DNA of 64,000 nt from Babylonia areolata (GCF_041734735.1 NC_134899.1:6351149-6415148); one strand, 5' to 3'; counted from the stretch's first letter, positions 1 to 11,875 are shown. A program made the numbers and translations. The notes: generated by a model from the letters alone, not told the origin.

Positions 1-409
1 TATATGTGTTTCCTGCATAAAAATGATATCATATCTGTGTTGAAAACTTAGCTGTTCCGTTTAACTAATTTTTTAAAAACCTCTGGTATTCAGGGATTAA
101 TATTATAAACAAAGACAATTTCTTTAACTGATGGTGGCTAATGCTAGTGCTTTTCTATGTTTTTTTTTCCTACTGTTTTTCTATGGTTACGTTTTGTCAT
201 TGATGTCATTGTGACAGTCATTATTGTCAGTGCTATGGTGTTACCGTTAGCGTTGTCGTTATACTTAAAGAAATCAAAATTAACATTACATTCGTAACTG
301 GCACCGATAAGATCAAGAGTCACATTCAGACTGTCAGGTAACACAGGTGTCGTCAGTCTTATCCTCTGATGCTGGCTCATCATCTTCCTATCATTTTACT
401 ATATCTTAT
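1..409. other. AT-rich intergenic stretch, no gene seen
   Basis: The short open frame here has no recognisable domain and no coding-like composition. The stretch ends where the first copy of the TGACTCACTTG-ended short element begins. Confidence 0.5.
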
Positions 410-460
410 TGACTCACTTGTGTAAACAAAGTGAGTCTATGTTTTAACCCGGTGTTCGGT

Positions 461-503
<43 letters not shown>

Positions 504-1023
504 GTGGTAAACTTTAACATTGACATTTTCTCTGCAAATACTTTGTCAATTGACACCAAATTAGGCATAAAAATAGGAAAAATTCAGTTCTTTCCAGTCA
601 TCTTGTTTAAAACAATATTGCATCTCTGGGATGGGCACAAAAAAAAAAGAAAAAAAAAAAAAAAAAGAAACCTAATTATATGCAAACTGCATTTACTGTT
701 ATATTTATATTTCTTGTATTCTCTAAACTTGGCACTTTGACCTGATATTCTGACCCAACAACAAGAGCAGTCATTATTGTCATTTTTTGTTCAAACAGGA
801 ACTTCTTTTGCTAAGAATGGAAGTTTTATTTATTTTGCAAACGTTTTGGTGCAGAGAGTAAAAAGGGAAATTACTCTGTAATTAATGCTAGGGGACATAA
901 TTTGCTTTAAACTGATCTTTCTCATCTTAAACATTACATTTTGAAATTATACTCAATACATAAAAAGCTTGGATTTTTTAAAAGTGTATCACAAGTGAGT
1001 CTTGAAGGCCTTGCCTCTCTTGT
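410..1023 (+). mobile_element. Short non-autonomous element with foldback left end and internal (GT)n, copy A
   Basis: This is one of a family of roughly 600-bp repeats seen six times in the window (410, 3102, 9685, 10162, 19033, 30450). The left end starts TGACTCACTTGTG and folds back on itself, because CAAAGTGAGTC follows a few bases later. The right end carries CACAAGTGAGTC, the inverted match of the left end, then 22 more bases ending CTCTCTTGT. A (GT)n tract lies about 50 bases in, and an A-rich stretch lies mid-element. There is no coding capacity. A MITE-like or Helitron-derived element is likely; the superfamily is not determined. Confidence 0.75.
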
Positions 1024-1387
1024 TGTAAATGAAACTTCCCCCTTTTTTTGAAAAGTGTAAGAACATTTATTTTCACACATTACAATACGCTGCTCCCCAT
1101 GAATGAACAAGAAGCGCAGTTTGGCACAATGAAAGGGACATTCCAAATAATGAAAAAATAGAACGAAAATCGATATGATTCTGAAAATAGTTAAGCCATA
1201 CATTTCTAACTTCCAATACAGCAAATGTAAAAAAAAAAGAAAAAAAAAAAAAAGGAACCTATCTTTAAACCAGAGTTCAATCTGCCTAAATTATGATATG
1301 TGTACATCAAGATTACAGTATTGATCCAGGCTCACATGAAATTCAGATGGTAAGATCAAACATGCACTTATAAGTAAAGTGTCTACA

Positions 1388-1389
<2 letters not shown>

Positions 1390-1460
<71 letters not shown>
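1390..1460. repeat. Compound (GT)n(GA)n microsatellite
   Basis: A run of GT dinucleotides passes directly into a run of GA dinucleotides. Open frames across it are low-complexity artefacts. The rest of 1024-1803 shows no gene that I can support. It could hold downstream exons or the 3' UTR of the minus-strand secreted-protein gene, whose first exon lies to the right. Confidence 0.85.
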
Positions 1461-1465
<5 letters not shown>

Positions 1466-1811
1466 GTTTACCTAACATTCTCCATCAGACACCATTTTTT
1501 GTGTATGAAGCCATCACCAATGATGCATTGTATGTTTGTGATACTGTTGGAACATGCCAAGAGGAAGAAAGTAGATTTACAACCAACGGGAACAAGAGAA
1601 AAAAAAACGACAGCAACAAACAAACAGAAAAAACTAAGAAAGCAGACAGAAAGGAGAAAAAACATTCCAGGAACGTTGAGACTTTTCTGCTCAATACAGA
1701 ACTTTCAAGCGTCCTCTGATCTTATCCACCCTTGAACACGAATACTGAGAACGCTGAGAAATTTAGAGCAGTGTCGCACTGGTAGGTCAGGAAATCATGT
1801 TTTTTAGTTAC

Positions 1812-2130
1812 CACTGTTGACGGTGAAGACGTCCAGAGGCGGTCCTTCATCTCCTGCAGTGAACTGGCGGTGTGTGGGATGGAGGTAGCACATGTTGGAT
1901 GCAGAATCAAAGGCTGCAGACCCACAGCCTTCCATCATCAGACACTGCATCACGCAATCCGTACTTTCGCTTGCTGTAGTGGTTGACAAGGACGAGCTGA
2001 CATACTGCTGGGCCACTGTCTTCCACAATGCTGATGACGGCTGAGCCATGGTGATGTCAGAGAGGACGACTGCGAGGACACAGGCGGCGAGGACTGACTG
2101 GCAGAGAGACAGGGATGAACGGCCACCCAT
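1812..2130 (-). CDS. Secreted PAN/apple-like protein, first coding exon (partial)
   Basis: From an ATG at 2130 the minus strand encodes a charged start (MGGRSS), a hydrophobic core (LAACVLAVVL) and a probable signal cleavage near TMA/QPS. About 80 residues follow with the cysteine spacing C-x3-C-x5-C-x11-C (DCVMQCLMMEGC, then NMCYLHP), typical of PAN/apple domains found in secreted and lectin-like proteins of molluscs. The frame stops at 1804. A donor-like GTAACT directly follows position 1812 in sense direction, so this is probably a 5' coding exon whose partners lie to the left. An in-frame ATG at 2217 exists, but only the one at 2130 places the signal peptide at the N-terminus. The ligand is unknown. 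Alternatively it is a single-exon gene ending at 1804. Confidence 0.55.
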
Positions 2131-2248
2131 GCTGACACCCTTCTGTGATCTGAGCTGTGCTGCAGAGGTGTGGGCTGTGCTGTGACGGTTGTCCAATGTA
2201 TTCCTTTCCGTTGTCAAGTGACGGGTACGCGCGTGTCATGTTATCTGT

Positions 2249-2255
<7 letters not shown>

Positions 2256-2303
<48 letters not shown>
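2256..2303. repeat. (GT)n microsatellite
   Basis: About 24 GT units just upstream (in sense) of the secreted-protein exon. From 2304 to 2990 there is low-complexity A-rich sequence and no gene that I can support. Confidence 0.9.
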
Positions 2304-2305
<2 letters not shown>

Positions 2306-2992
2306 GGGGGTGGGTGGTAGTGTTCAATTTTAAGTCTATTAATTTTTAGTGAACTAACAGCGGAAAAATAGTTTTTTGCAATGCCTGAATGAACAGTGAA
2401 ATTGCGCTTCATGAACAACACGGAAATGCCAAACTGTCTTGTTTAGTTGTTATATGTGATTTAAATGACAAGAAGATAAAAAAAAAAGGGGGGTGGGGTG
2501 GGGGTGCTAGGACTAAAACAACAACAACAACAACAAGCAAACAAACAAAGAGAGAACAGAAAGAACGTATAACCAGTCTTTGATGTTACTCAAAGAAAAC
2601 ATCATGACTTCAGTATCTCCACCATTTCATCACTACATGACCGAATCCACGTAAAAGAAAACAAAATAATTTATCAACAACATGGCCCTTCACGACTGAA
2701 GAAAGACTGCAGTGACGGTCACATGTGCAGCTCTAAACGCATTTCACAAAACATCCAGTACGAAAATGACACAGGGATATAATAATAAAGAAATAAGAAT
2801 GTCAAGATACAAACTCCCTTGAAACAATATTTCAAAAAGCATAATATTTCAAAAAGCACTCAAAATACACACACCTTTCCCATCTTACCCCCCTCCCCCC
2901 GTCCCCCTCACCCCCACCCCATCCCCCAACACAAATAGGGCTTGGGGAGAGAAAGATCTATTGGTTAAAATATTGTTTGAACAACTTTCCAC

Positions 2993-2995
<3 letters not shown>

Positions 2996-3047
<52 letters not shown>
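2996..3047. repeat. (CA)n microsatellite
   Basis: About 26 CA units with no embedding gene. Confidence 0.9.
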
Positions 3048-3048
<1 letters not shown>

Positions 3049-3101
3049 TAAACAAATAATTAATTGAAAAGTGCTGTACAAAGTCACTGTTATATAATGA
3101 A

Positions 3102-3670
3102 ACAAGAGAGGCAAGGCCTTCAAGACTCACTTGTGATACACAAGCTTTTTATGTATTGAATATAATTTCAAAATGTAATGTTTAAGATGAGAAAGATCAG
3201 TTTAAAGCAAATTAAGTCCCCTAGCATTAATTACAGAGTAATTTCCCTTGTTTACTATCTGCACCAAAACGTTTGCAAAATAAATAAAACTTCCATGTTT
3301 AGCAAAAGAAGTTACTGTTTGAACAAAAAATGGTAATAATGACTGCTCTTGTTGTTGGGTCAGAATATCAGATCAAAGTGCCAAGTTTAGAGAATACAAA
3401 AAATATAGATATAACAGTAAATGCAGTTTACATATAATTAGGCTTCATTTTTTTTGTGTGTGCCCATCCCAGAGGTGCAATATTGTTTTAAACAAGATGA
3501 CTGGAAAGAACTGAATTTTTCCTATTTTTATGCCTAATTTGGTGTCAACTGACAAAGTATTTGCAGAGAAAATGTCAATGTTAAAGTTTACCACACACAC
3601 ACACACACACACACACACAACCGAACACCGGGTTAAAACATAGATTCACTTTGTTTACACAAGTGAGTCA
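3102..3670 (-). mobile_element. Short foldback-ended element, copy B
   Basis: Reverse-orientation copy of the family at 410-1023. Its left end (TGACTCACTTGTG in sense) lies at 3670 and its right end (ending CTCTCTTGT in sense) at 3102. The (CA)n at 3594-3619 is the family's internal (GT)n read from the other strand. It is near full length and well conserved. Confidence 0.75.
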
Positions 3671-4077
3671 AAAATCAAGTATCGTGTTCATGCATTTTCT
3701 GTTTCCAATACAGATTTGCACAGCATAACTACTCTGAGTATTTTCTTCCGATATATTCATAATGATCTGGAGCTGATCACTACCAAGTGTATCTTACACG
3801 TTCCCCATGAGCAGGATGGTACTAACCATGGTGACAACAATGTCAAGTCTATAGCGGTTGTTTCATGTTTCGATACGTCTGGTATCCTGGTGATACTACC
3901 ATCATTTTAGAAGATTATATATTTTCGACAAGACGATTACTGGCAACTGTATTGCAGTCCTTTTCCAAGGAGGGTGAATGGGCATTGAAGACATCCACTT
4001 TCAGCCACTTTCCACAATGATGGTCTTGGATGGAGCTTAACCATTCCGTGTTTTAACCATTTGGGACTCTGGGTAGA

Positions 4078-4500
4078 TATAGTGTGGAGTGATGGCCTAG
4101 TGGTAACGCGTCCGCCTAGGAAGCGAGAGAATCTGAGCGCACTGGTTCGAATGACGGTTCAGCCGCCGATATTTTCTCCCCCTCCACTAGACCTTGAGTG
4201 GTGGTCTGGACGCTAGTCATTCGAATGAGACGATAAACCGAGGTCCCGTGTGCAGCATGCATTTAGCGCACGTAAAACTAGAACCCATGGCAACGAGAGG
4301 GTTGTTCCTGGCAAAATTCTGTAGAAAAATCCACTTCGATAGGAAAAAAAACAAAAAAACAAAAACAAAAACAAACCAACTGCATGCAGGAAAAAAATAC
4401 AAAAAAGCGGGTGGCTCTGCAGTGCAGCGACGCACTCTCCTTGGGGAGAGCAGCCCGAATTTCACACAGAGAAATCTGTTATGATAAAAAGAAATACAAA
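4078..4500 (+). mobile_element. tRNA-derived SINE, family 2
   Basis: The head has a pol III A box (TGGCCTAGTGG, 4093 on) and a B box (GGTTCGAAT, near 4144). A body of about 110 bp follows (near 4225-4342, GAGACGATAAACCGAGG to AAATCCACTTCGATAGG). That body is the same core found in the family 1 SINEs below, which have a different tRNA head. The 3' part is A-rich and ends with a structured segment near 4410-4490 that recurs, inverted, at 29290-29380. Confidence 0.75.
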
Positions 4501-5985
4501 TATACTGACACGACATTCAATAACACGGAGTTACTAAAATAAATTGTGACTACCTATCCATGAATGTCAGTGATATTTTTTTTGCAAATGGTGGTGAACT
4601 AATATTGTATTCCAACCCTTCGCGAATGTATACTGCGGTGTTTATCTTTCCGTTAGCATAGCCTAGTTCATATACTGGAGGATACTGGGCACTTTGGTTG
4701 GTTTGATATTCAGAGGCTGAAGTATCAAGACTTCATACTGTTGTGAGGCAAGATTTAAATACGGTAGGTTTGTTGTTAAAACTCTACAATCCCATCGAAA
4801 AAGTTTCATTCTTTGTATTTTCGTTTGCTTATGCGTTACCAGTGGGATATTAATAATTGTGGTCTTAGTTTTAAGATTACACACCATTATCTCTGCCTTA
4901 AGTCTTAAGGAGGACAATGAGAATGACAATCTAAAATGCTGAGTAAAGTGATCAAGTAGGACTATTGAATGATCAGGTTAGTGTTCACCTGAACAAACAC
5001 TGTTGACGGACTGTAATATGCGGGGTGTTGTTTTCGTTAATAATCATACAACAGTTGGTAGCGATTCCATCACGGGTTCTGATGTTCAGCGGAATGCACA
5101 TGTCTGTAACGAGAGGGATGTGAGTTACGAGCCTTTGGATGCACAATTAATTTTGTAGTGGATGAATAAAGAGGTATATTGTATCGTATTGTATCGTATT
5201 GTATTGTATGTATATATGTATATTTATGAATGTATATGCATGTGTGCACGTGTATGTTTGAATGTACGTATGTACGTATGTGTTGACTCTCGTGTGGGGT
5301 CCACGGCAGTACTATGTATGTCATTCCATTATTATTTCCTAAATTTCAGTTTCAAAGGGGTGTCAAAGTGTGCAGACTTATCCATATACGGGACACTGCA
5401 GTTCTCACATGAATGGGACCACCATCGATTTGTAAGTTGTATCTGTGAACCCTTTGTCCCCACCGTGTGAATAATGCATTGTGTCGAACGAGTGGAGAGA
5501 CCCAATCAACACCCGGACCTCAACTGATCGTTATTCATAATTGGTTGGCTGCTTGGTTTGCTTTTCTGACTGATGTGGATGTTAGATAGTGAAGTTCTGT
5601 AAACTCAGTTTGACAGACAGACAGAACCACCACCACACCCCTCCCCCCTCCCCCCCCCAAAAAAAAGAAAAGAAAAGAAAAGAAAAACAAGAAACAACAA
5701 CAACAACCAACCAACCAAACAAAAACAGACCGACTGAAGAACGGACCTCCATTGCAGTCTTTTTTTTCCCCACCCAAATCTATTGGTGAAGAAATAGTAG
5801 CTGGTGAATGGTTGATTTATGGATTTTCAGCTTAGGATCCAAAACGATAACACTTCGTGAAAGGCTTTTTTCGTCACCCCTTTACTGGCAGCTCTGGGGA
5901 ATCTCTGGGTTCTCTCCAAGGACTGAAAACATCACTGATTTCTGAGCGGTCACTTTCTGGTGGGTCCACGACCTATATATGTCTC

Positions 5986-6031
<46 letters not shown>

Positions 6032-6473
6032 CCATTATTTCTGTGCCCAACCTTTGAATACTGGATAGAGCGGAACGAGTGTCCCACAAAACACCCAGGC
6101 CTCAGCTGATCAATATTCCTGCTTAGTGTGCTGCTTGGTGTGAAGAAGCTGGATGGTTAAGTGCTGTAAACACACTGACAGACAGCCGGACGGACGGACC
6201 TCTAAGACCTAAGCTTATCGTGCAGACACCAGGATGGTCTTTCCGATACGATGATCTATCATTTCGTAACGATCTTGATTAATAAAGAATTGATATCTGT
6301 ACTTTATGCTTGTGGTCCAAAATGTGACTTTTTACCGGGCATTTTTTTTCTATTCGTTTTCTCTTTATGTAGAATGTGCACACATCAGACATAGCCAATG
6401 GCTCTGTCCATCAGAGACAATTCAAATGGCTTCGTGAAGCTGCTTCTCCCGCACCTGCTTTTTTGTTAGTTTT
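4501..6473. other. Intergenic, repeat fragments, no gene seen
   Basis: Contents: a (GTATT/GTATC)n-like tract near 5170-5220; a SINE family 1 fragment near 5346-5400; a diverged direct repeat pair (about 5480-5625 and 6069-6203, sharing GAACGAGTG, ACACCC.G.CCTCA.CTGATC and GACAGACAG); and a (TA)n run at about 5986-6026. The open frames are short and low-complexity. Confidence 0.5.
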
Positions 6474-7434
6474 CTGTATTGATAAAGCATTTTGGTTCAG
6501 TCATGTCATGATAGAATATTGGTAGCTGTTTACCTCCACCGCTGTATTGATAAAGCATTTTGGTTCAGTCATGTCATGATAGAATATTGGTAGTTGTTTA
6601 CCTCCACCGCTGTATTGATAAAGCATTTTGGTTCAGTCATGTCATGATAGAATATTGGTAGCTGTTTACCTCCACCGCTGTATTGATAAAGCATTTTGGT
6701 TCAGTCATGTCATGATAGAATATTGGTAGCTGTTTACCTCCACCGCTGTATTGATAAAGCATTTTGGTTCAGTCATGTCATGATAGAATATTGGTAGCTG
6801 TTTACCTCCACCGCTGTATTGATAAAGCCTTTTGGTTAAGTCATGTCATGATATAATATTGGTAGTTGTTTACCTACGCCGCTGTATTGATAAAGCATTT
6901 TGGTTCAGTCATGTCATGATAGAATATTGGTAGTTGTTTACCTATGCCGCTGTATTGACAAAGCATTTTGGTTCAGTCATGTCATGATAGAATATTGGTA
7001 GCTGTTTACCTCCACCGCTGTATTGATAAAGCATTTTGGTTCAGTCATGTCATGATAGAATATTGGTAGCTGTTTACCTACGCCGCTGTATTGATAAAGC
7101 ATTTTGGTTCAGTCATGTCATGATAGAATATTGGTAGCTGTTTACCTACGCCGCTGTATTGATAAAGCATTTTGGTTCAGTCATGTCATGATAGAATATT
7201 GGTAGCTGTTTACCTCCACCGCTGTATTGATAAAGCATTTTGGTTCAGTCATGTCATGATAGAATATTGGTAGCTGTTTACCTACGCCGCTGTATTGATA
7301 AAGCATTTTGGTTCAGTCATGTCATGATAGAATATTGGTAGCTGTTTACCTCCACCGCTGTATTGATAAAGCATTTTGGTTCAGTCATGTCATGATAGAA
7401 TATTGGTAGCTGTTTACCTCCACCGCTGTATTGG
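6474..7434. repeat. Minisatellite, 68-bp unit, about 14 copies
   Basis: The unit begins TGTATTGATAAAGCATTTTG and repeats every 68 bases (GATAAAG at 6481, 6549, 6617 and so on). Copies are very similar. The main variants are CTCCACCGC versus CTACGCCGC at the unit end, which alternate along the array and suggest recent unequal exchange. Confidence 0.9.
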
Positions 7435-7640
7435 TCAAACAAGTATGCCCCTCCGGTCCTTCTCCGCTCCTGTGCAGATGGCATAATCTTTCTTGTCCTA
7501 AATTCAACAAATTGAAACACAGTGGAAGAGCTGTCTGCTTTTCAGCTGTACAAACCTGGAACCTACTGCCCGTGACAATCCGTTTGTCTGTCATACCTTC
7601 AGACAAATCAGTAAACACTGCATCCCTGACAGCATTTTGA
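7435..7640 (+). mobile_element. Probable LINE 3' coding fragment
   Basis: The plus frame contains SGRAVCFSAVQTWNLLPVTI followed by a SDKSVNTA-like stretch before a stop near 7640. This resembles the C-terminal tail of LINE reverse transcriptases (SFxxxxxxxWNxLPxxIR, then FKxxLK). It directly follows the 68-bp minisatellite. It is too short to assign a clade. Confidence 0.35.
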
Positions 7641-7974
7641 ATAATTAAGGGACTCAGTTTCGATCATTGTATTCTACATTTTGTGTTTATCTTGCGTTTC
7701 TGCATGTTTAATGTTGTCTTATAATATGAAATGATCTGTTCAACATTAAATGAATGGAAATATAATCTTTATAAATGCGACCGTTATCATAACTGTTATC
7801 ATTATCGTAATGCGAATTTGTTTGTGAAAATTCACCTGGACACTGGGTTGGGTTCCTGCGTTGAAAGAAAATGAAAGTCACGAAAGTGCATTGACCAAAC
7901 GGAGAGACAGAGAGAGAGAGACAGAGAGGCAGAGACAGACGGAGACAGATGTTGATGTGGCGAAAAAAATAAAC

Positions 7975-8018
7975 GTGAATTCTGTTCACTTTGCTCCAAT
8001 GAAATATTCCACGCTTCA

Positions 8019-8049
<31 letters not shown>

Positions 8050-8124
8050 GCAGCGTTGGAGCGTGAGTAGCATGGAAATTGTCACCTTGTGAAGAGAACA
8101 GAATTCACAGTTCACTGCAAGTTG

Positions 8125-8173
<49 letters not shown>

Positions 8174-8500
8174 CGCGCGCGTGTATATGTGTGTGTGAGC
8201 ATGCGTGCGTTTATGAGGCGTTGGAAGCGTGACAAGCATGGAAGTTGTTTGTCACTGATCGAGGTGAACAAATTTCACTTTTTCAGTCTCCTCCCACACG
8301 CGCGCGTATTTCCCGCTCCGCTCTCTTACTTCAGTTGCCTACTTCAGTACCCCGGAAGACAATCAAATTCCTTTTCTTCCACCTCCCCCTCCCCCTACTG
8401 TATTCCCCCTGTGTGTGTGTGCGCGCGCGCGCGGCGCGCGTGCGTGCGTGTGTGTGTGTGTGTTTCGGCGCAGGAGTGAGAGCGCGCGCTTGCGTGTGTG
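7975..8500. repeat. Cluster of (CA/GT)n-(CG)n alternating purine-pyrimidine tracts
   Basis: Three tracts switch from CA or GT repeats to CG repeats (8017-8051, 8139-8182, 8410-8460). Flanking sequence is partly duplicated: the segment after CAGCGTTGGAGCGTGA (8050 on) recurs in diverged form after GGCGTTGGAAGCGTGA (8217 on). No gene is seen. Confidence 0.75.
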
Positions 8501-8859
8501 TGTGATATCTGTATGTTCCAGGGTTCGATGCAGGAATCTCTTTTGACTGATATTCACCACTAATCAAAGAAACAGCGAGTCTTCATCACAAATAAACTCA
8601 GTTAAACTTTATCATTCTCGTCTTCGAAAGGCTGATACTGTTCAGATCCAATGTTCTCCAACAAGACAAGACAAATTTCCTTATTTTCGAGGATAATAGA
8701 TAAGTACTGTTGTGCTTTTTTTTTTTTTTTTTTAACATCCAGTCGCCGCCCTGAGCAATGTCTACATTACACAATACTAAATATAGTCAGGTGCATGGTG
8801 ACAGTATGATACATTGGAAAAAAAGAACGATTAAAAAAAAAAGCCGGGGAAAAGAAGCA

Positions 8860-8861
<2 letters not shown>

Positions 8862-8933
<72 letters not shown>
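8862..8933. repeat. (CA)n microsatellite
   Basis: About 35 uninterrupted CA units. The flanks from 8500 to 9370 contain poly-T and poly-A stretches, a short poly-G run near 9160 and no gene that I can support. Confidence 0.9.
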
Positions 8934-8937
<4 letters not shown>

Positions 8938-9379
8938 TATTCGGTGTATGTTATCAAATACTATGCTACTGCGAAAATGTTATATGCTATGAAATAATAC
9001 AAATACCAATGGGATATACACATAACAATAATGGGAGATAACTGATGATCTTTACCACTGAAAGGGGAACCTAATTCAGTTCGTAACAAAATAAAAGAGA
9101 GACTAGTATGATAAACATATAAGAGAGAGAGAGAGAGAGAGAGGGGGGGCGGGTTGGGGGGGGGGGGGGGCACAAGGACAGGCGATTTACAGAACAGGGG
9201 TGGAAGGTGAGGGGGACAGGTTCTCAGTCAACCGTACACAAGTGACATACAGTACCATAAGACAGAGCAATATAGAGCACATTATGGCATAAGGTGGGAA
9301 AGGTTGTTTTTTTTTTTTTTCATTAAGGTGATTGAGAGAGAATTGACTAAACTGAATTGATTTAATAAATTTTATTTCC

Positions 9380-9386
9380 TGAGAGA

Positions 9387-9452
<66 letters not shown>
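9380..9452. repeat. (GA)n microsatellite
   Basis: A long GA run follows the motif AATAAATTTTATTTCCTGAG. A close relative of that motif (GATAAATTTTATTTTCTGAG) lies near 11902 beside another GA run, so the two are probably tails of one dispersed repeat. Confidence 0.85.
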
Positions 9453-9457
<5 letters not shown>

Positions 9458-9684
9458 GGAAATTTTAAATCACGAAGGTAAGGGAATGAGCACAATTGCT
9501 TTCTTACATCCGGTCTTCTGGGGCGGGGGAAAGGGGGGGAGAGGTTAGAAAAATGCATGCACAAAAACTGAGCAAATTCTTTTTTTTAATTTTTTTTTTA
9601 TATCCTGTCTCCTTCCCCTCCCCCTCCCTTTCCAACAAGAACAACAACAACAAAGAAAAAAAAGTAAGCATGTACATCACATAG

Positions 9685-10160
9685 TTGTGTAAACAAAGTG
9701 AGTCTATGTTTTAACCCGGTGTTCGGTTGTCTCCGTGTGTGTGTGTGTGTGTCTGTGTGTCCGTGGTAAACTTTAACATTGACACAAAAAAATAAATATG
9801 AAGCCTAATTATATGCAAACTGCATTTACTGTTATATTTACATTTTTTGTATTCTCTAAACTTGGCACTTTGATCTGATATTCTGACCCAACAACAAGAG
9901 CAGTCATTATTATCATTTTTTGTTCAAACAGGAACTTCTTTTGCTAAGCATGGAAGTTTTATTTATTTTGCAAACGTTTTGGTGCAGATAGTAACAAAGG
10001 GAAATTACTCTGTAATTAATGCTAGGGGACTTAATTTGCTTTAAACTGATCTTTCTCATCTTGAACATTACATTTTAAAATCATCCTCAATACATAAAAA
10101 GTTTGTGTTTTTTTTTAAAAGTGTATGACAAGTGAGTCTTGAAGGCCTTGCCTCTCTTGT
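9685..10160 (+). mobile_element. Short foldback-ended element, copy C, internally deleted
   Basis: A plus-orientation copy missing the first bases of its left end and about 110 bases in the middle: it jumps near 9784 from TTTAACATTGACAC to AAATAAATATGAAGCC. The right end is intact (CTCTCTTGT at 10160). The missing middle segment is present, inverted, immediately to the right in copy D. Confidence 0.7.
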
Positions 10161-10161
10161 T

Positions 10162-10305
10162 TATTTTTTTGTGCCCATCCCAAAGGTGCAATATTGTTTT
10201 AAACAAGATGACTGGAAAGAACTGAATTTTTCCTATTTTTATGCCTAATTTGGTGTCAACTGACAAAGTATTTGCAGAGAAAATGTCAATGTTAAAGTTT
10301 ACCAC

Positions 10306-10347
<42 letters not shown>

Positions 10348-11643
10348 CCGAACACCGGTAACGCTACCTTTGACATGGATTATACAGATTTATCCAAGAA
10401 CCAGTCACCATTTTTGTTAAACCTGAAGTGCTCTCCCATATAGAAAATCAATATTCTAATTATCTAAAAAAAAACCAGACGGATCTGTTCCAGAAGATGG
10501 TAATTCAGGAGCGGCTTTTGTAATTCCTTCATTTAGAATAGAAAAATTATACTATATTGGTAGACAATATTCCATTTTCACAGCTGAACTTATAGCCATA
10601 CTTGAGGCCTTAAATTATATTATTTCAGACATTCCGAAAACTGTCAGTGAAATTCTATTATGTGTAGACTCGAAGTCAGTATTACAAGCTATAGAATCTC
10701 CAAATTCAAGAAGCGAATTGAGATGACAATGGAAATAAAACATATTATTCACCAACTGACAAAACAGGACATTAAAATAACTTTCTGTTGGGTACCTTCG
10801 CACTGTGGAATATCTTCAAATGAGTGGGTAGACCAAGCAGCTAGAAGAGCAGCACGTAATTTCGAAGGCGCAATACAACTTGACATCCAGTTAGATCTAC
10901 ATGAATACATTAGTTGTATAGAAAATGTTTCTAGAAATCGATTTAAGAAATTACTCATAGATTCAAATAATCAATATTACCAATGTTGTGTAAATACAAA
11001 GAATGCAGCCAATCCCAAACATTTTCTAAATTTGACACCAGCAGCACATTCAAGACAAATTACAAGTCTAATGTATATAATTCGTTTAAATGCCTTTCGT
11101 ACAAAATTTTCTAAAAATATAAAATGTATATGCGGTAAGCAAATAACTGTAAGTCATCTACTCATGCATTGTCCGAGCATAAGACATTTAATTCCTAAAG
11201 ATGTAGTTGATGACTTTTCTTCCAATATTTCATTAGCCACTGAAAAGATTTTGAATGATTATTCATTGCTTAGAATGTTTTCGGAAATTTTAAACTCCAG
11301 TCCATTTGGTATCCTCCTTTGATGTGTTATAATTAATGTTGTTATTTATATTTACATTGTTGTAGGTTAATACTTGTTGATATGCATATACATATTCTCC
11401 TTCCCATGACACCTCATTCAATACACACCACAATCTCTTTAGACCTTTTTCTTTTAATATACTTTTCCTCTGATACATAACATGAATACTTTTTACACTA
11501 ATATTCACATGCATTCCCTTTCCTTTATCCACTTCCTTACTCCTTTCCGTCTAAAAACACTTATAGTGAATAGACGTTAAACTGAAGATAAAACCGAACA
11601 CCGGGTTAAAACATAGACTCACTTTGTTTACACAAGTGAGTCA
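10162..11643 (-). mobile_element. Short foldback-ended element, copy D, left half only, split by a LINE
   Basis: A minus-orientation left half of the family: 10165-10358 carries the GATGGGCAC end, the CAGTCATCTTG segment and the internal (CA)n, and 11592-11643 carries the left terminus. Between them lies the LINE at 10359-11591, inserted with a 13-bp target duplication. Copies C and D lie head to head and are probably products of one rearrangement. Confidence 0.7.
10359..11591 (+). mobile_element. 5'-truncated LINE with RNase H domain
   Basis: The plus strand encodes an RNase H1-like domain. PDGS lies near 10480 and FTAELIAILEAL near 10580. SEILLCVDSKS follows near 10650, and then, after a change of frame near 10660-10720, WVPSHCGISSNEWVDQAA (near 10790-10845). 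These supply the expected D, E, D and H/D positions. A C-terminal CICGKQ...HLLMHC knuckle ends near 11180 and the frame stops at 11322. An A-rich 3' tail ends GAAGATAA. The insertion is flanked by AACCGAACACCGG at 10346-10358 and 11592-11604, a clear target duplication. RNase H points to the I/Nimb-type group. It is dead, being 5'-truncated with at least one frame break. Confidence 0.8.
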
Positions 11644-11835
11644 ATGAAGACGGGAATGAAGGATTGAATGGTCTATCGTGTCAAAGGCGGCTGACAAGTC
11701 GAGAAGAGTGAGAAGGGAGATCTGTCCTGAGTCGAACGCTAGCAGTAGGTTATTCAGGATGTGGAGGAGAGTGGTTTCAGTGCTGTGGTCAACCCTAGGA
11801 AGCGGCACAGAATCTTGTGTACATGACGGTGAGTA
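11644..11835 (-). mobile_element. L2-like LINE reverse transcriptase fragment
   Basis: The minus frame reads [10 protein letters not shown]...[19 protein letters not shown], the standard L2/CR1 reverse transcriptase block just N-terminal to the part preserved in the 33149 copy. It abuts copy D of the short element. A GA run at 11842-11872 follows, then an unclassified dispersed repeat to about 12050. Confidence 0.6.
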
Positions 11836-11838
11836 TTC

Positions 11839-11875
<37 letters not shown>

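Noticed and set aside
6474-7434. CRISPR-like array
   Set aside because: Units are contiguous without spacers, and the genome is animal; this is an ordinary minisatellite.
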